11,468 nucleotides of DNA from DATFXF01 sp035258565 (GCA_035258565.1 DATFXF010000071.1:1-11468); one strand, 5' to 3'; positions 1 to 6,689 are shown, numbered from the stretch's first letter. Program-made: numbers and translations. Notes: generated by a model not told the origin, from the letters alone.

Positions 1-32
1 GAAGGCGTGGGCCTGTCGAGCTATCTGCTGAT
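1..32 (+). repeat. Inverted identity patch A in nuoL-1, partner at 11352-11383
   Basis: These 32 bases of nuoL copy 1 are the exact reverse complement of 11352-11383 in nuoL copy 2. The patch encodes EGVGLSSYLLI and may extend past the left edge. It is a patch of coding identity between paralogues, not a transposon end. Confidence 0.85.
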
Positions 33-1575
33 TGGCTTCTACTTTCTGCGCAAGTCGGCCGCCGACGCCGGCAAGAAGGCCTTCCTCGTCAACCGCGTGG
101 GCGATGTCGGCTTTCTGCTGGGGATCTTCCTGACGGTGGGAACGCTCGGCACGATCAAGTTCACCGAGTTCGGCACGGCGATCGCTCAAGGCCATTTCGT
201 TGTCGGCGCCCCGGTGCTGACTGCCATCGCGCTGCTTCTGTTTGTTGGTGCCACGGGCAAATCGGCCCAGATCCCGCTTTACGTGTGGCTGCCAGACGCC
301 ATGGAGGGCCCCACGCCGGTCAGCGCGCTGATCCATGCGGCGACGATGGTGACCGCGGGCGTGTACATGGTGACGCGCCACAACGCCCTCTACCAGATGG
401 CCCCCGTGGCGTGCGAGGTTGTTGCCGTCATCGGCGCACTCACCGCCATCTATGCGGCCTCGATCGGCCTGGTGCAGAACGACATCAAGCGCGTGCTTGC
501 TTACTCGACGATCAGCCAACTTGGCTACATGTTCCTGGCCTGCGGCGTGGGCGCGTTTGCGGTCGGCATCTTTCACTTGATGACGCATGCCTTCTTTAAG
601 GCGCTGCTCTTTCTTGGCGCGGGCAGCGTGATTCATGCGCTTTCAGGCGAGCAGGACCTGCGCCGGATGGGTGGCCTTGCGGAGAAAATCCGCACCACCT
701 GGCTCACCATGCTGGCGGGCACCCTGGCCATTGCTGGAATCCCGCCGCTCGCCGGCTTCTTCAGCAAAGATGAGATTCTGGGCCAGACCTTCGAATATAG
801 CCGCCTTTTGTGGGTCATCGGCTTGGTGACTGCCGGGATGACGGCTTTCTATATGTTCCGGCTGTTCCTGATGACCTTTCATGGTCCCTCGCGCGTGCCG
901 CCGGAGGCCGAGCACCACGTGCACGAGTCGCCCGGCACGATGACCGGCCCCCTCATGGTTTTGGCAGTCCTTTCGGTGGTGGGCGGGTGGATCGGCATCG
1001 GCGGGCGCTTCGAGCATTTCCTCGCCCCTGTGATCGCGCCTCACGGCTTTGAGCACGGCGAGGCGGGTGCCGCGGCGCATCGCGGCTCAGTTGAGTATCT
1101 GTTGGCGATCGCTTCGGTGGGCATCGCGCTAGCGGGCATCGGGTTGGCGCGGCGGTTCTACCTTGAGCGGCCGGAATTGCCCGAGCAGTTGGCCTCGCGC
1201 TGGAGAAGGCTCTACCAGCTGGTTTACCGGAAGTACTACGTGGACGAAGTCTATGACGCGCTGTTTGTGAATCGCGTCCAAGACCTGGGCACCACGCTCG
1301 CAAGCTTTGACGCGAAAGTGGTGGACGGGCTGGGCGTGGACGGCGCTGGCTGGCTGACACGCATGGCCTCGCGTCTCTCGATCTGGTGGGATACCTGGAT
1401 CGTGGACGGCTTGGTCAATCTGGGGGCGCGAATCGTCTGGCTCTTCAGCTACCCGGTGCGCATGGTGCAGACGGGACTGGTGCCCAATTACGCGCTGTTC
1501 ATCGTTCTGGGCGTGCTGGTGTTTCTCGGTTACTACGGCTATCACCTCGAGATCCTTCGAGTCTGGAAGCGCTGA
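1..1575 (+). CDS. nuoL: NADH-quinone oxidoreductase subunit L, copy 1 (5' end outside window)
   Basis: Distal antiporter-like subunit of the complex I membrane arm; with NuoM and NuoN it couples quinone reduction to proton translocation across the inner membrane. The frame is open to the left edge. The first visible codon (bases 1-3) is the Glu of the family motif WEGVG, equivalent to E. coli NuoL Glu144, so about 140 N-terminal residues are missing. Of the 524 visible residues, the channel residues are recognisable: the Lys of GKSAQIPLY (259-261), the His of SALIHAATM, the HLMTHAFFK helix and the Lys of GFFSKDEIL. The C-terminal part is the long lateral helix that ends in a last membrane anchor (NYALFIVLGVLVF). 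This region holds a 27-residue repeat, DAKVVDGL then DTWIVDGL (DNA from 1309 and 1390), that is absent from the minus-strand copy. nuoM follows 18 bases downstream. Family assignment is very sure; which electron-input module it pairs with cannot be seen. Confidence 0.96.
   Translation, partial: EGVGLSSYLLIGFYFLRKSAADAGKKAFLVNRVGDVGFLLGIFLTVGTLGTIKFTEFGTAIAQGHFVVGAPVLTAIALLLFVGATGKSAQIPLYVWLPDAMEGPTPVSALIHAATMVTAGVYMVTRHNALYQMAPVACEVVAVIGALTAIYAASIGLVQNDIKRVLAYSTISQLGYMFLACGVGAFAVGIFHLMTHAFFKALLFLGAGSVIHALSGEQDLRRMGGLAEKIRTTWLTMLAGTLAIAGIPPLAGFFSKDEILGQTFEYSRLLWVIGLVTAGMTAFYMFRLFLMTFHGPSRVPPEAEHHVHESPGTMTGPLMVLAVLSVVGGWIGIGGRFEHFLAPVIAPHGFEHGEAGAAAHRGSVEYLLAIASVGIALAGIGLARRFYLERPELPEQLASRWRRLYQLVYRKYYVDEVYDALFVNRVQDLGTTLASFDAKVVDGLGVDGAGWLTRMASRLSIWWDTWIVDGLVNLGARIVWLFSYPVRMVQTGLVPNYALFIVLGVLVFLGYYGYHLEILRVWKR
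290..335 (+). repeat. Inverted identity patch B in nuoL-1, partner at 11043-11088
   Basis: A 46-base perfect inverted match between the two nuoL copies, covering the conserved LPDAMEGPTPVSALIH coding segment. It is the longest identity I found between the two LMN sets and includes all synonymous positions. Confidence 0.85.
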
Positions 1576-1593
1576 AAGGTGGGGGCGGAGGCG

Positions 1594-3177
1594 ATGGAAT
1601 TCTTTCGACAACATGTGCTGAGCGTGGTCCTGTTCACCCCGCTGGTCGGGTCCGTCATTGCTCTCGCCATCCCGCGCGAGAGGGACAACGCGCACCGCGT
1701 GCTCGGTAATCTGTTCGGGTTCCTCGGCCTGATCGTCTCCCTTCCGCTCCTCTGGTGGTTCCGTCCCGACACCCCGGGCTTCCAATTCGTCGAGAACTAC
1801 GAGTGGATTCCCTCCATCGGCGCGCGCTACACCGTGGGGATTGACGGGATCAGCCTCCTACTGGTGATGCTCACCACTCTGCTCGGTGCCATCTCGATTC
1901 TTTCTTCCTGGAGCGCCATCCAGATTCGCAAGAAGGAGTATTACCTTCTGTTTCTGCTGTTGCAGACGGGCATGCTGGGGGTGTTCGTGTCGCTCGATTT
2001 TTTCCTGTTTTACGTCTTCTGGGAAGTGATGCTGGTGCCCATGTATTTCCTGATCGGCGTCTGGGGGAGCGACCGTCGACTCTACGCCGCCATCAAGTTC
2101 TTCCTCTACACCCTGGCGGGTTCGGTGCTAATGCTGCTGGCCATTCTGGCCGTCTACTTCAACTACGGGAAAACGAGCGGCATCTATACCTTCGACATCC
2201 CCGCGCTCTTGCAGGCGGCAACCGGTTTTTCTCCCAGGCTTCAGTGGTGGCTGTTCTGGGGCTTTTTCTTCGCCTTTGCCATCAAAGTGCCGATGTTCCC
2301 CTTCCATACCTGGCTGCCCGACGCGCACACGGAAGCGCCGACCGCCGGCTCGGTGATCCTGGCCGGCGTCCTGTTGAAGATGGGGACGTACGGCTTCATC
2401 CGTTTCTCACTGCTGCTTTTGCCGACCGACACGGCCGCGCGCCGCAAGATCATCCTCTTGATGGTCACCATCTCGATTATCTCCATCATTTACGGGGCTC
2501 TGGTCTGCATGATGCAGAAGGACATGAAAAGGCTGATCGCTTACAGCTCGGTGAGTCACCTGGGCTTCTGCACCCTGGGCATCTTCGCGCTCACGCCGAT
2601 GGGGCTCTCTGGCAGTGTCATCCAGCAGATCAACCATGGGATCTCGACGGGGGCGCTGTTCCTGATTGTGGGCGTGCTCTACGAGCGGCGGCACACGCGG
2701 CTGATCTCTGAATTCGGCGGGCTCTCCACCCCCATGCCCAATTTTGCCGCCATCTACCTAATCATCAGCCTGAGCTCGCTGGGCATGCCGCTGCTGAACG
2801 GCTTCATCGGCGAGTTCACCATCCTCCGCGGCGCGTTTGAGGTGAACAAGACTTGGGCCGCGTGCGGCGCCATGGGCATTATCCTCGGCGCAGCCTACCT
2901 GCTGTGGCTTTATCAGCGGGTGATGTTCGGGCCGGTCACGAACCCGGCGAACGAGCACTTGCAGGATTTGAATGCGCGCGAGTTTGCCACGCTGGTCCCG
3001 CTCGTCTTGCTCGCCTTCTGGATCGGCCTCTACCCGAAGCCGCTTTTCCGTTATCTCGATGCGCCGGTGAAACAGATTGTCGAGCGCGTGAATCCCGGCT
3101 ACTACGCGGCCGAGCGCGCGACGCTGCCCGCCCCTCCGCCCACGGCGGAGGAGCCTCGCCCGGCGGAGACAAGATAG
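1594..3177 (+). CDS. nuoM: NADH-quinone oxidoreductase subunit M, copy 1
   Basis: Central antiporter-like proton channel of the complex I membrane arm, an integral inner-membrane protein of 527 residues with about 14 helices. The key residues are all present: Glu144 in FWEVMLVPMY, Lys231 in FAIKVPMFPFHTWLPD, Lys262 in GVLLKMGTYG and Glu407 in GFIGEFTIL. Numbering from the ATG at 1594 places both glutamates exactly where E. coli NuoM has them, which supports this start over the in-frame GTG at 1579. GGAGG lies at 1587-1591, rather close to the ATG, with a further AAGG at 1576-1579. The last 25 or so residues are a soluble proline-rich tail (PAPPPTAEEPRP). nuoN begins 9 bases after the stop, so the two are almost certainly co-transcribed. 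Confidence 0.97.
   Translation: MEFFRQHVLSVVLFTPLVGSVIALAIPRERDNAHRVLGNLFGFLGLIVSLPLLWWFRPDTPGFQFVENYEWIPSIGARYTVGIDGISLLLVMLTTLLGAISILSSWSAIQIRKKEYYLLFLLLQTGMLGVFVSLDFFLFYVFWEVMLVPMYFLIGVWGSDRRLYAAIKFFLYTLAGSVLMLLAILAVYFNYGKTSGIYTFDIPALLQAATGFSPRLQWWLFWGFFFAFAIKVPMFPFHTWLPDAHTEAPTAGSVILAGVLLKMGTYGFIRFSLLLLPTDTAARRKIILLMVTISIISIIYGALVCMMQKDMKRLIAYSSVSHLGFCTLGIFALTPMGLSGSVIQQINHGISTGALFLIVGVLYERRHTRLISEFGGLSTPMPNFAAIYLIISLSSLGMPLLNGFIGEFTILRGAFEVNKTWAACGAMGIILGAAYLLWLYQRVMFGPVTNPANEHLQDLNAREFATLVPLVLLAFWIGLYPKPLFRYLDAPVKQIVERVNPGYYAAERATLPAPPPTAEEPRPAETR
2013..2045 (+). repeat. Inverted identity patch between nuoM copies, partner at 9401-9433
   Basis: These 33 bases in nuoM copy 1 are the exact reverse complement of 9401-9433 in nuoM copy 2. 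They encode the VFWEVMLVPMY segment that carries the channel Glu. A second match of 26 bases joins 2341-2366 to 9086-9111 (TAGSVILAG). Confidence 0.85.
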
Positions 3178-3186
3178 GACGAGAGG

Positions 3187-4731
3187 ATGGACGCTCAATT
3201 CTTCAAGGCCGAAGATTTCCAGCTGATTCTGCCGCAGGTGCAGCTGGGCCTGTTCGCCCTGGGGATTTTGCTGACCGACTTCCTGCTCGAGCCGCGCTAC
3301 AAGTATTGGAACGCAGGGATGGCCATGCTCGGCGTCTTTTTCAGTGGCCTGACGCTCGTGGGGCTCCCCGCGGGGATCGGGCGTTTTCTTGAAAGGATCG
3401 GCCTGGGGCGCTTTCGGATGCCGGGGCTGCGCGGCCTGGTGGCTTTGCGCGGTGATCAGATCGGCTTCAACGGCTCGTTGCTCGTCGATCCGTTCTTTAT
3501 TTTCTTTGGCGCGCTCTTTCTGGCCGCTACGGCACTGGTCATCTTGCTTTCCGTGCGTTACCTGGAAATCGAAGCCGAGCATCACGGCGAGTATTATGCG
3601 CTGATGCTGTTTGCCACGATCGGCATGATGTTCATGGCCTCGGGGCTCGACATCGTGGTGCAGTTCGTCGCGCTCGAGACGATGGCCATTAGCTTCTACG
3701 TCCTTGCGGGTTTTTTGCGCAACGACCGGCGGTCCAATGAGGGCGCGCTGAAGTACGTCCTGCTCGGCGCGTTCAGCTCCGGGATTCTGGCGTACGGCTT
3801 CTCGATCATGTATGGCGTGGCGGGCTCAACAAACTTGGTGGATATTGCCAACGCTTTTGGGCGGCGACCACCGACCGACATCCTGGTACTCCTTTCCCTG
3901 GTGACCGTCTCCGCGGGGTTGTTCTTCAAAGTCGCTGCGGTGCCGTTTCACCAGTGGGCCCCGGACGTGTACGAGGGTGCCCCGACCTCGATCACTGCCT
4001 ACGTCAGCGTGGCCTCCAAGACCGCCAGCTTCGCCCTGCTGCTGCGGCTGTTCTTGAGTGCCTTCTGGCCCACACGCGTGAACTGGGTGATGATCCTGGC
4101 CGGCGTGGCGGTGGCCTCGATGACCATTGGCAACCTCGCCGCCATCACGCAGACCAATCTCAAGCGCCTGCTCGCCTACTCTTCGATCTCTCACGTCGGC
4201 TACATCCTGCTCGGCCTTGTGGCGGGGAACGAGACCGGCCTCCAAGGCATGGCGTTCTACCTGTTCGTTTATGCCTTCATGAATACTGGCGCCTTCGCGA
4301 TCATCATCCTGCTGCGGCGTCAGGGGCTGATCGGCGACGAACTGGATGACCTCAAAGGCTTAATCCAGCGCAGCCCGGGCGCGGCCGTCTTGTTGCTGCT
4401 TTTCCTGCTTTCGCTTGCGGGCATCCCGCCGACGGCGGGCTTCCTGGGCAAGTACTATATTTTTCTGTCGCTCATTGAGACCGGGCACTATTGGCTGGCC
4501 GTCTTCGCTGTGCTCTACATCGTTCCCGCCGTTTATTACTACTTCCGACTCATCGTAAACGCCTTCATGCGCGAGCCCGCTGATCCGGTGCGGCCGACCA
4601 TCTCGCTAGGTCAGGCAGTGGCTTTGAGCGTGACCGGTTTCGTTGCGCTGGTCGCCGGTATTTATCCTGAGCCGTTTGTCCGCTTGGCCACTTACTCCCT
4701 TTTTATGCCGTTTGGCCCCCTTGGACGCTGA
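3187..4731 (+). CDS. nuoN: NADH-quinone oxidoreductase subunit N, copy 1
   Basis: Antiporter-like proton channel that joins the distal arm (NuoM, NuoL) to the NuoA/J/K/H heel of complex I. It is 514 residues, integral inner membrane. The conserved charges are visible: Glu164 in ALETMAIS, Lys248 in FFKVAAVPFHQWAPDVYEGAPT, Lys278 in VASKTASFALLLRLF and Lys422 in AGFLGKYYIF, matching the E. coli NuoN channel residues by motif. The start is set by AGGA at 3176-3179, seven bases before the ATG and overlapping the nuoM stop. The N-terminal third holds a soluble Arg/Gly-rich segment (GRFLERIGLGRFRMPGLRG) that the second NuoN lacks, which accounts for most of its extra 25 residues. The 3' end overlaps the probable start of atpZ. 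Confidence 0.97.
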   Translation: MDAQFFKAEDFQLILPQVQLGLFALGILLTDFLLEPRYKYWNAGMAMLGVFFSGLTLVGLPAGIGRFLERIGLGRFRMPGLRGLVALRGDQIGFNGSLLVDPFFIFFGALFLAATALVILLSVRYLEIEAEHHGEYYALMLFATIGMMFMASGLDIVVQFVALETMAISFYVLAGFLRNDRRSNEGALKYVLLGAFSSGILAYGFSIMYGVAGSTNLVDIANAFGRRPPTDILVLLSLVTVSAGLFFKVAAVPFHQWAPDVYEGAPTSITAYVSVASKTASFALLLRLFLSAFWPTRVNWVMILAGVAVASMTIGNLAAITQTNLKRLLAYSSISHVGYILLGLVAGNETGLQGMAFYLFVYAFMNTGAFAIIILLRRQGLIGDELDDLKGLIQRSPGAAVLLLLFLLSLAGIPPTAGFLGKYYIFLSLIETGHYWLAVFAVLYIVPAVYYYFRLIVNAFMREPADPVRPTISLGQAVALSVTGFVALVAGIYPEPFVRLATYSLFMPFGPLGR

Positions 4732-5002
4732 CGAGCCAGGTTCGCTTCCCCCCCAGCCGCCGCACAAGCGGCCCCTAGGTTTTCTTCGCCAAGGTTTTCT
4801 TCGTCAATTGGCCTTGGCGATGGAACTGCCGTTCATCCTGGTTGGCGCGGTGCTGCTGGGCGGCGGGCTGGGCCAGTGGATCGACCTCCGCCTAGACACT
4901 ACGCCGCTATTCACCTTCCTGCTAGGACTGCTAGGTTTTGCAGCCGGAGTTCGGGAAATCATCCGGCGCATCCCGAAGGACGGAGGCCAGGATGACGCGT
5001 GA
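4721..5002 (+). CDS. atpZ: AtpZ-like F0F1 ATP synthase accessory protein (start uncertain)
   Basis: Small two-helix membrane protein of the ATPase_gene1/AtpZ family, usually found at the head of atp operons and, in Bacillus work, linked together with AtpI to divalent-cation supply and ATP synthase assembly. From the TTG at 4721 it is 93 residues: a soluble Pro-rich N-terminus, helix 1 (about 31-50), the family motif LGQWID (50-55), then DTTP and helix 2 (about 63-78), then a basic tail. The start is not firm. No ribosome site precedes the TTG, which overlaps the nuoN stop by 11 bases and may rely on translational coupling. An ATG at 4820 would delete part of the conserved first helix, and an ATG at 4643 would overlap nuoN by 89 bases. 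An in-frame 15-base tandem repeat gives GFLRQ twice before helix 1. It overlaps atpI by 11 bases. Confidence 0.8.
   Translation: MDADEPGSLPPQPPHKRPLGFLRQGFLRQLALAMELPFILVGAVLLGGGLGQWIDLRLDTTPLFTFLLGLLGFAAGVREIIRRIPKDGGQDDA
4778..4807 (+). repeat. 15-base tandem duplication inside atpZ
   Basis: Two adjacent 15-base units (4778-4792 and 4793-4807), GGTTTTCTTCGYCAA, differ at one position only. They are in frame with atpZ and each encodes Gly-Phe-Leu-Arg-Gln. The unit lies just before the first membrane helix, so the duplication lengthens the basic juxtamembrane segment by five residues. Confidence 0.85.
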
Positions 5003-5432
5003 GCCCTATTCTTATCGCGCCGCCGAGCTGCGCATCGAGTGGCTCACGCTGGGTTTGGGCGCGGCGGGCGCCGTCTCGGCGGGCCTCCGCTGGGGATGGC
5101 GCGAGGCCGCCGGAGTGGCCCTGGGGGCCGCGCTCTCTTGGATCAACTACCGCTGGCTGAAGCAAGCGATCACGGCCATGGCGCAGCTCTCCTCGGCCCA
5201 AGCGAACGCGCCGAGAGTGCGCCTTCCCGCGTCGGTTTATGTGAAATTCCTCGGGCGGTTTGTTTTGTTGGTCGGTGTGGTCTGTGTTATTCTCGCCGGC
5301 TCGCTAGTGCCTGGTAGGGCCGTCCTGGTGGGGCTGTTCGCCGTTGTGGCCGCCGTTCTCGTGGAGATGATCTACCTGCTTCTGTTCGGTGGTGGAAACG
5401 GAGCGCAGGCGAACTCGAGCTCGCTCGGCTAG
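4992..5432 (+). CDS. atpI: ATP synthase subunit I (AtpI-like)
   Basis: A membrane protein of the ATP-synt_I family, usually encoded just before atpB and thought to assist c-ring assembly or ion supply rather than catalysis. It is 146 residues from the ATG at 4992, which has GGAGG at 4982-4986 five bases upstream; the longer in-frame start at 4938 lies inside atpZ and lacks this support. Four helices can be read at about residues 15-31, 38-54, 84-103 and 109-132. The family-like segment between helices 1 and 2 is WREAAGVALGAALSWINYRW, followed by a soluble loop (61-80). The gene overlaps atpZ by 11 bases, and atpB starts 37 bases after its stop. AtpI proteins diverge widely, so the call rests on topology, the Gly-Ala/Asn helix 2 motif and position. 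Confidence 0.82.
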   Translation: MTREPYSYRAAELRIEWLTLGLGAAGAVSAGLRWGWREAAGVALGAALSWINYRWLKQAITAMAQLSSAQANAPRVRLPASVYVKFLGRFVLLVGVVCVILAGSLVPGRAVLVGLFAVVAAVLVEMIYLLLFGGGNGAQANSSSLG

Positions 5433-5469
5433 ACCGAGGAAGCAAAAATTTCCGGGATTCGGACCGCGG

Positions 5470-6285
5470 ATGGAAGAACAGCACCTTTTGCTTGTAACCA
5501 AGCTTGTGAATTGGCTAGCGGGCAAGCCCGTTCTCTGGCTCCTCACTGCGCTCCGCCTCAAGGTCAAGAATCCCGAGTATCCTATCCCCAACCACATGGC
5601 GATGGAACTGCTTGTGTTTGCCTTGGCCGTCGTTTTCTTCCTCTGGCTCAAGCGGCGGCTTTCGGTGGACCGGCCTGGCGCAACTCAACTCTGTGCCGAG
5701 ATGTTACTTACCAATCCGATGGGCGTGGGGGCCGGTGACCTGCTCGGGGACATCGTGGGCCATGACGGGAAGCGCTACCTGCCGATGATCGGCAGCATCG
5801 GCCTGTTCGTCTTGCTGTCCAACCTGATCAGCCTGATTCCCGGCTTGGAATCACCGACGGCACAAAGCTCGGTGCCGCTAGGCTGCGCCTTGACCGTCTT
5901 CCTCTACTATAACTGGTGCGGGATCCGCAAACACGGGCCGCTGAGGTATAGCAAACACTTCCTCGGGCCGGTCTTGCCGCTTGCGCCGATTATGCTGCCC
6001 ATCGAGATTGTGAGCAACCTGGCCCGCCTGCTTTCCCTCACCGTTCGTCTCTGGGTGAACATGCTGGTCAGCGAGCTGCTTTACGTGCTTTTTCTCGGCT
6101 TGACGCTGGCCCTGTTCCTGAGCGGGCGCGAGGCCAGCCCGTTCTGGAATATCTTGGTGGTGGTCCCGCTTTTCGGCCCAGTCGTTTTCATTGCCCTGCA
6201 CATCTTTGTCGGTATTTTGCAGGCCTTCGTTTTCACTCTGCTGCCGATCATCTATGTGAGCGGAGCGGTGGCGGAGGAGCACTAA
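5470..6285 (+). CDS. atpB: F0F1 ATP synthase subunit a
   Basis: Stator subunit of the membrane Fo motor, providing the two half-channels for the coupling ion beside the c ring. The protein is 271 residues, integral inner membrane. The essential Arg is Arg193 in SLTVRLWVNMLVSEL, equivalent to E. coli Arg210; Glu202 matches Glu219, and His244 and Gln251 in LHIFVGILQAF match His245 and Gln252. The protein ends in AEEH, much like E. coli. Next to the Arg the usual FG is WV, and the usual small Ala-Gly before the Glu is Val-Ser. I chose the ATG at 5470 because MEEQHLLLVTKLVNW begins like other family members; the GTG at 5389 would overlap atpI and add an Arg-rich stretch without family likeness. 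No clear ribosome site precedes 5470, so the start is less sure than the identity. Confidence 0.95.
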   Translation: MEEQHLLLVTKLVNWLAGKPVLWLLTALRLKVKNPEYPIPNHMAMELLVFALAVVFFLWLKRRLSVDRPGATQLCAEMLLTNPMGVGAGDLLGDIVGHDGKRYLPMIGSIGLFVLLSNLISLIPGLESPTAQSSVPLGCALTVFLYYNWCGIRKHGPLRYSKHFLGPVLPLAPIMLPIEIVSNLARLLSLTVRLWVNMLVSELLYVLFLGLTLALFLSGREASPFWNILVVVPLFGPVVFIALHIFVGILQAFVFTLLPIIYVSGAVAEEH

Positions 6286-6380
6286 TTCGGCTTGATCGGT
6301 CGTCCAATGTGATCTCGGCTGCACGAGGGATGTCCGGGAGCCACCTCTTGGCGGCTATTTCATAGACGAGGAGAAGCTCG
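6286..6380 (+). promoter_or_regulatory. atpB-atpE intercistronic leader with strong ribosome site and small hairpin
   Basis: These 95 bases hold no gene. GAGGAG at 6368-6373 sits seven bases before the atpE ATG and is the best Shine-Dalgarno sequence in the window, as expected for a subunit made in many copies per enzyme. Just upstream, AGCC-A-CC (6339-6345) can pair with GG-C-GGCT (6350-6356) around a TCTT loop, a six-pair stem with one A/C mismatch. It may affect mRNA stability or translation; that is inference. I saw no convincing promoter. Confidence 0.6.
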
Positions 6381-6689
6381 ATGAAAAGGTTGGCAACTTT
6401 CCTCCTGATCGCTTGGGCCCTCGCTCTGCTCACGCCGCCGGCGTTTGCGGCCGAGGGCGGAGCCAGCGGCGCGACAAACTGGGTGCTGATCACGCCTGGC
6501 TTTGCCATGGCCATCGCCTCGGGGCTCTGCGGCTACGCCCAGGCCAAGGCGACCGCTTCGGCTTGCGAGTCGATTGCACGAAATCCCGGCGCGACCGCGG
6601 CCATCCGCTTCGCACTGATTCTGGCGCTGGTGCTGATCGAATCGATGGCTCTCTATACGTTTGCCCTGATCTACCTCCGGGTGAAGTAG
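6381..6689 (+). CDS. atpE: F0F1 ATP synthase subunit c with N-terminal signal-like segment
   Basis: The proteolipid that forms the rotating Fo c ring. It is 102 residues, longer than the usual 75-90, because residues 1-23 look like a cleavable signal peptide (KR, a hydrophobic core, then AFA before AEGG). The mature hairpin has helix 1 to about residue 62, the polar loop Arg67-Asn68-Pro69, and helix 2 with the ion-binding carboxylate Glu87. Aligned without gaps from the loop to the Ilyobacter tartaricus c subunit, Gln54, Glu87, Ser88 and Tyr92 fall on Gln32, Glu65, Ser66 and Tyr70 of the sodium site, while Met89 replaces Thr67. The helix-packing GxGxGxG motif is not kept; its positions read Ser47, Leu49, Gly51 and Ala53. 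This is the last gene of the plus-strand cluster. Confidence 0.95.
   Translation: MKRLATFLLIAWALALLTPPAFAAEGGASGATNWVLITPGFAMAIASGLCGYAQAKATASACESIARNPGATAAIRFALILALVLIESMALYTFALIYLRVK

Noticed and set aside
2758..3585. Minus-strand open frame antisense to nuoM and nuoN copy 1
   Set aside because: Composition is Gln/Arg/His/Glu-rich low complexity and it spans two well-supported genes on the other strand.
1..4731. NuoL/M/N-like genes being Mrp cation/proton antiporter subunits instead of complex I
   Set aside because: All three of L, M and N occur in order, with the NuoL C-terminal lateral helix and NuoN-specific motifs; Mrp operons lack a NuoN equivalent in this order and carry mrpB/C/E/F/G genes, none of which is here.
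4759..4786. Hairpin GCCGC-ACAA-GCGGC followed by TTTTCTT as a terminator between nuoN and atpZ
   Set aside because: The stem is only five pairs, the T-rich stretch starts seven bases away and is interrupted, and it lies within the likely atpZ coding region. It may attenuate but I cannot support a terminator.
5389..5469. Longer atpB start at the GTG at 5389
   Set aside because: It overlaps atpI and adds 27 Arg-rich residues without likeness to subunit a; the ATG at 5470 gives the usual N-terminus.
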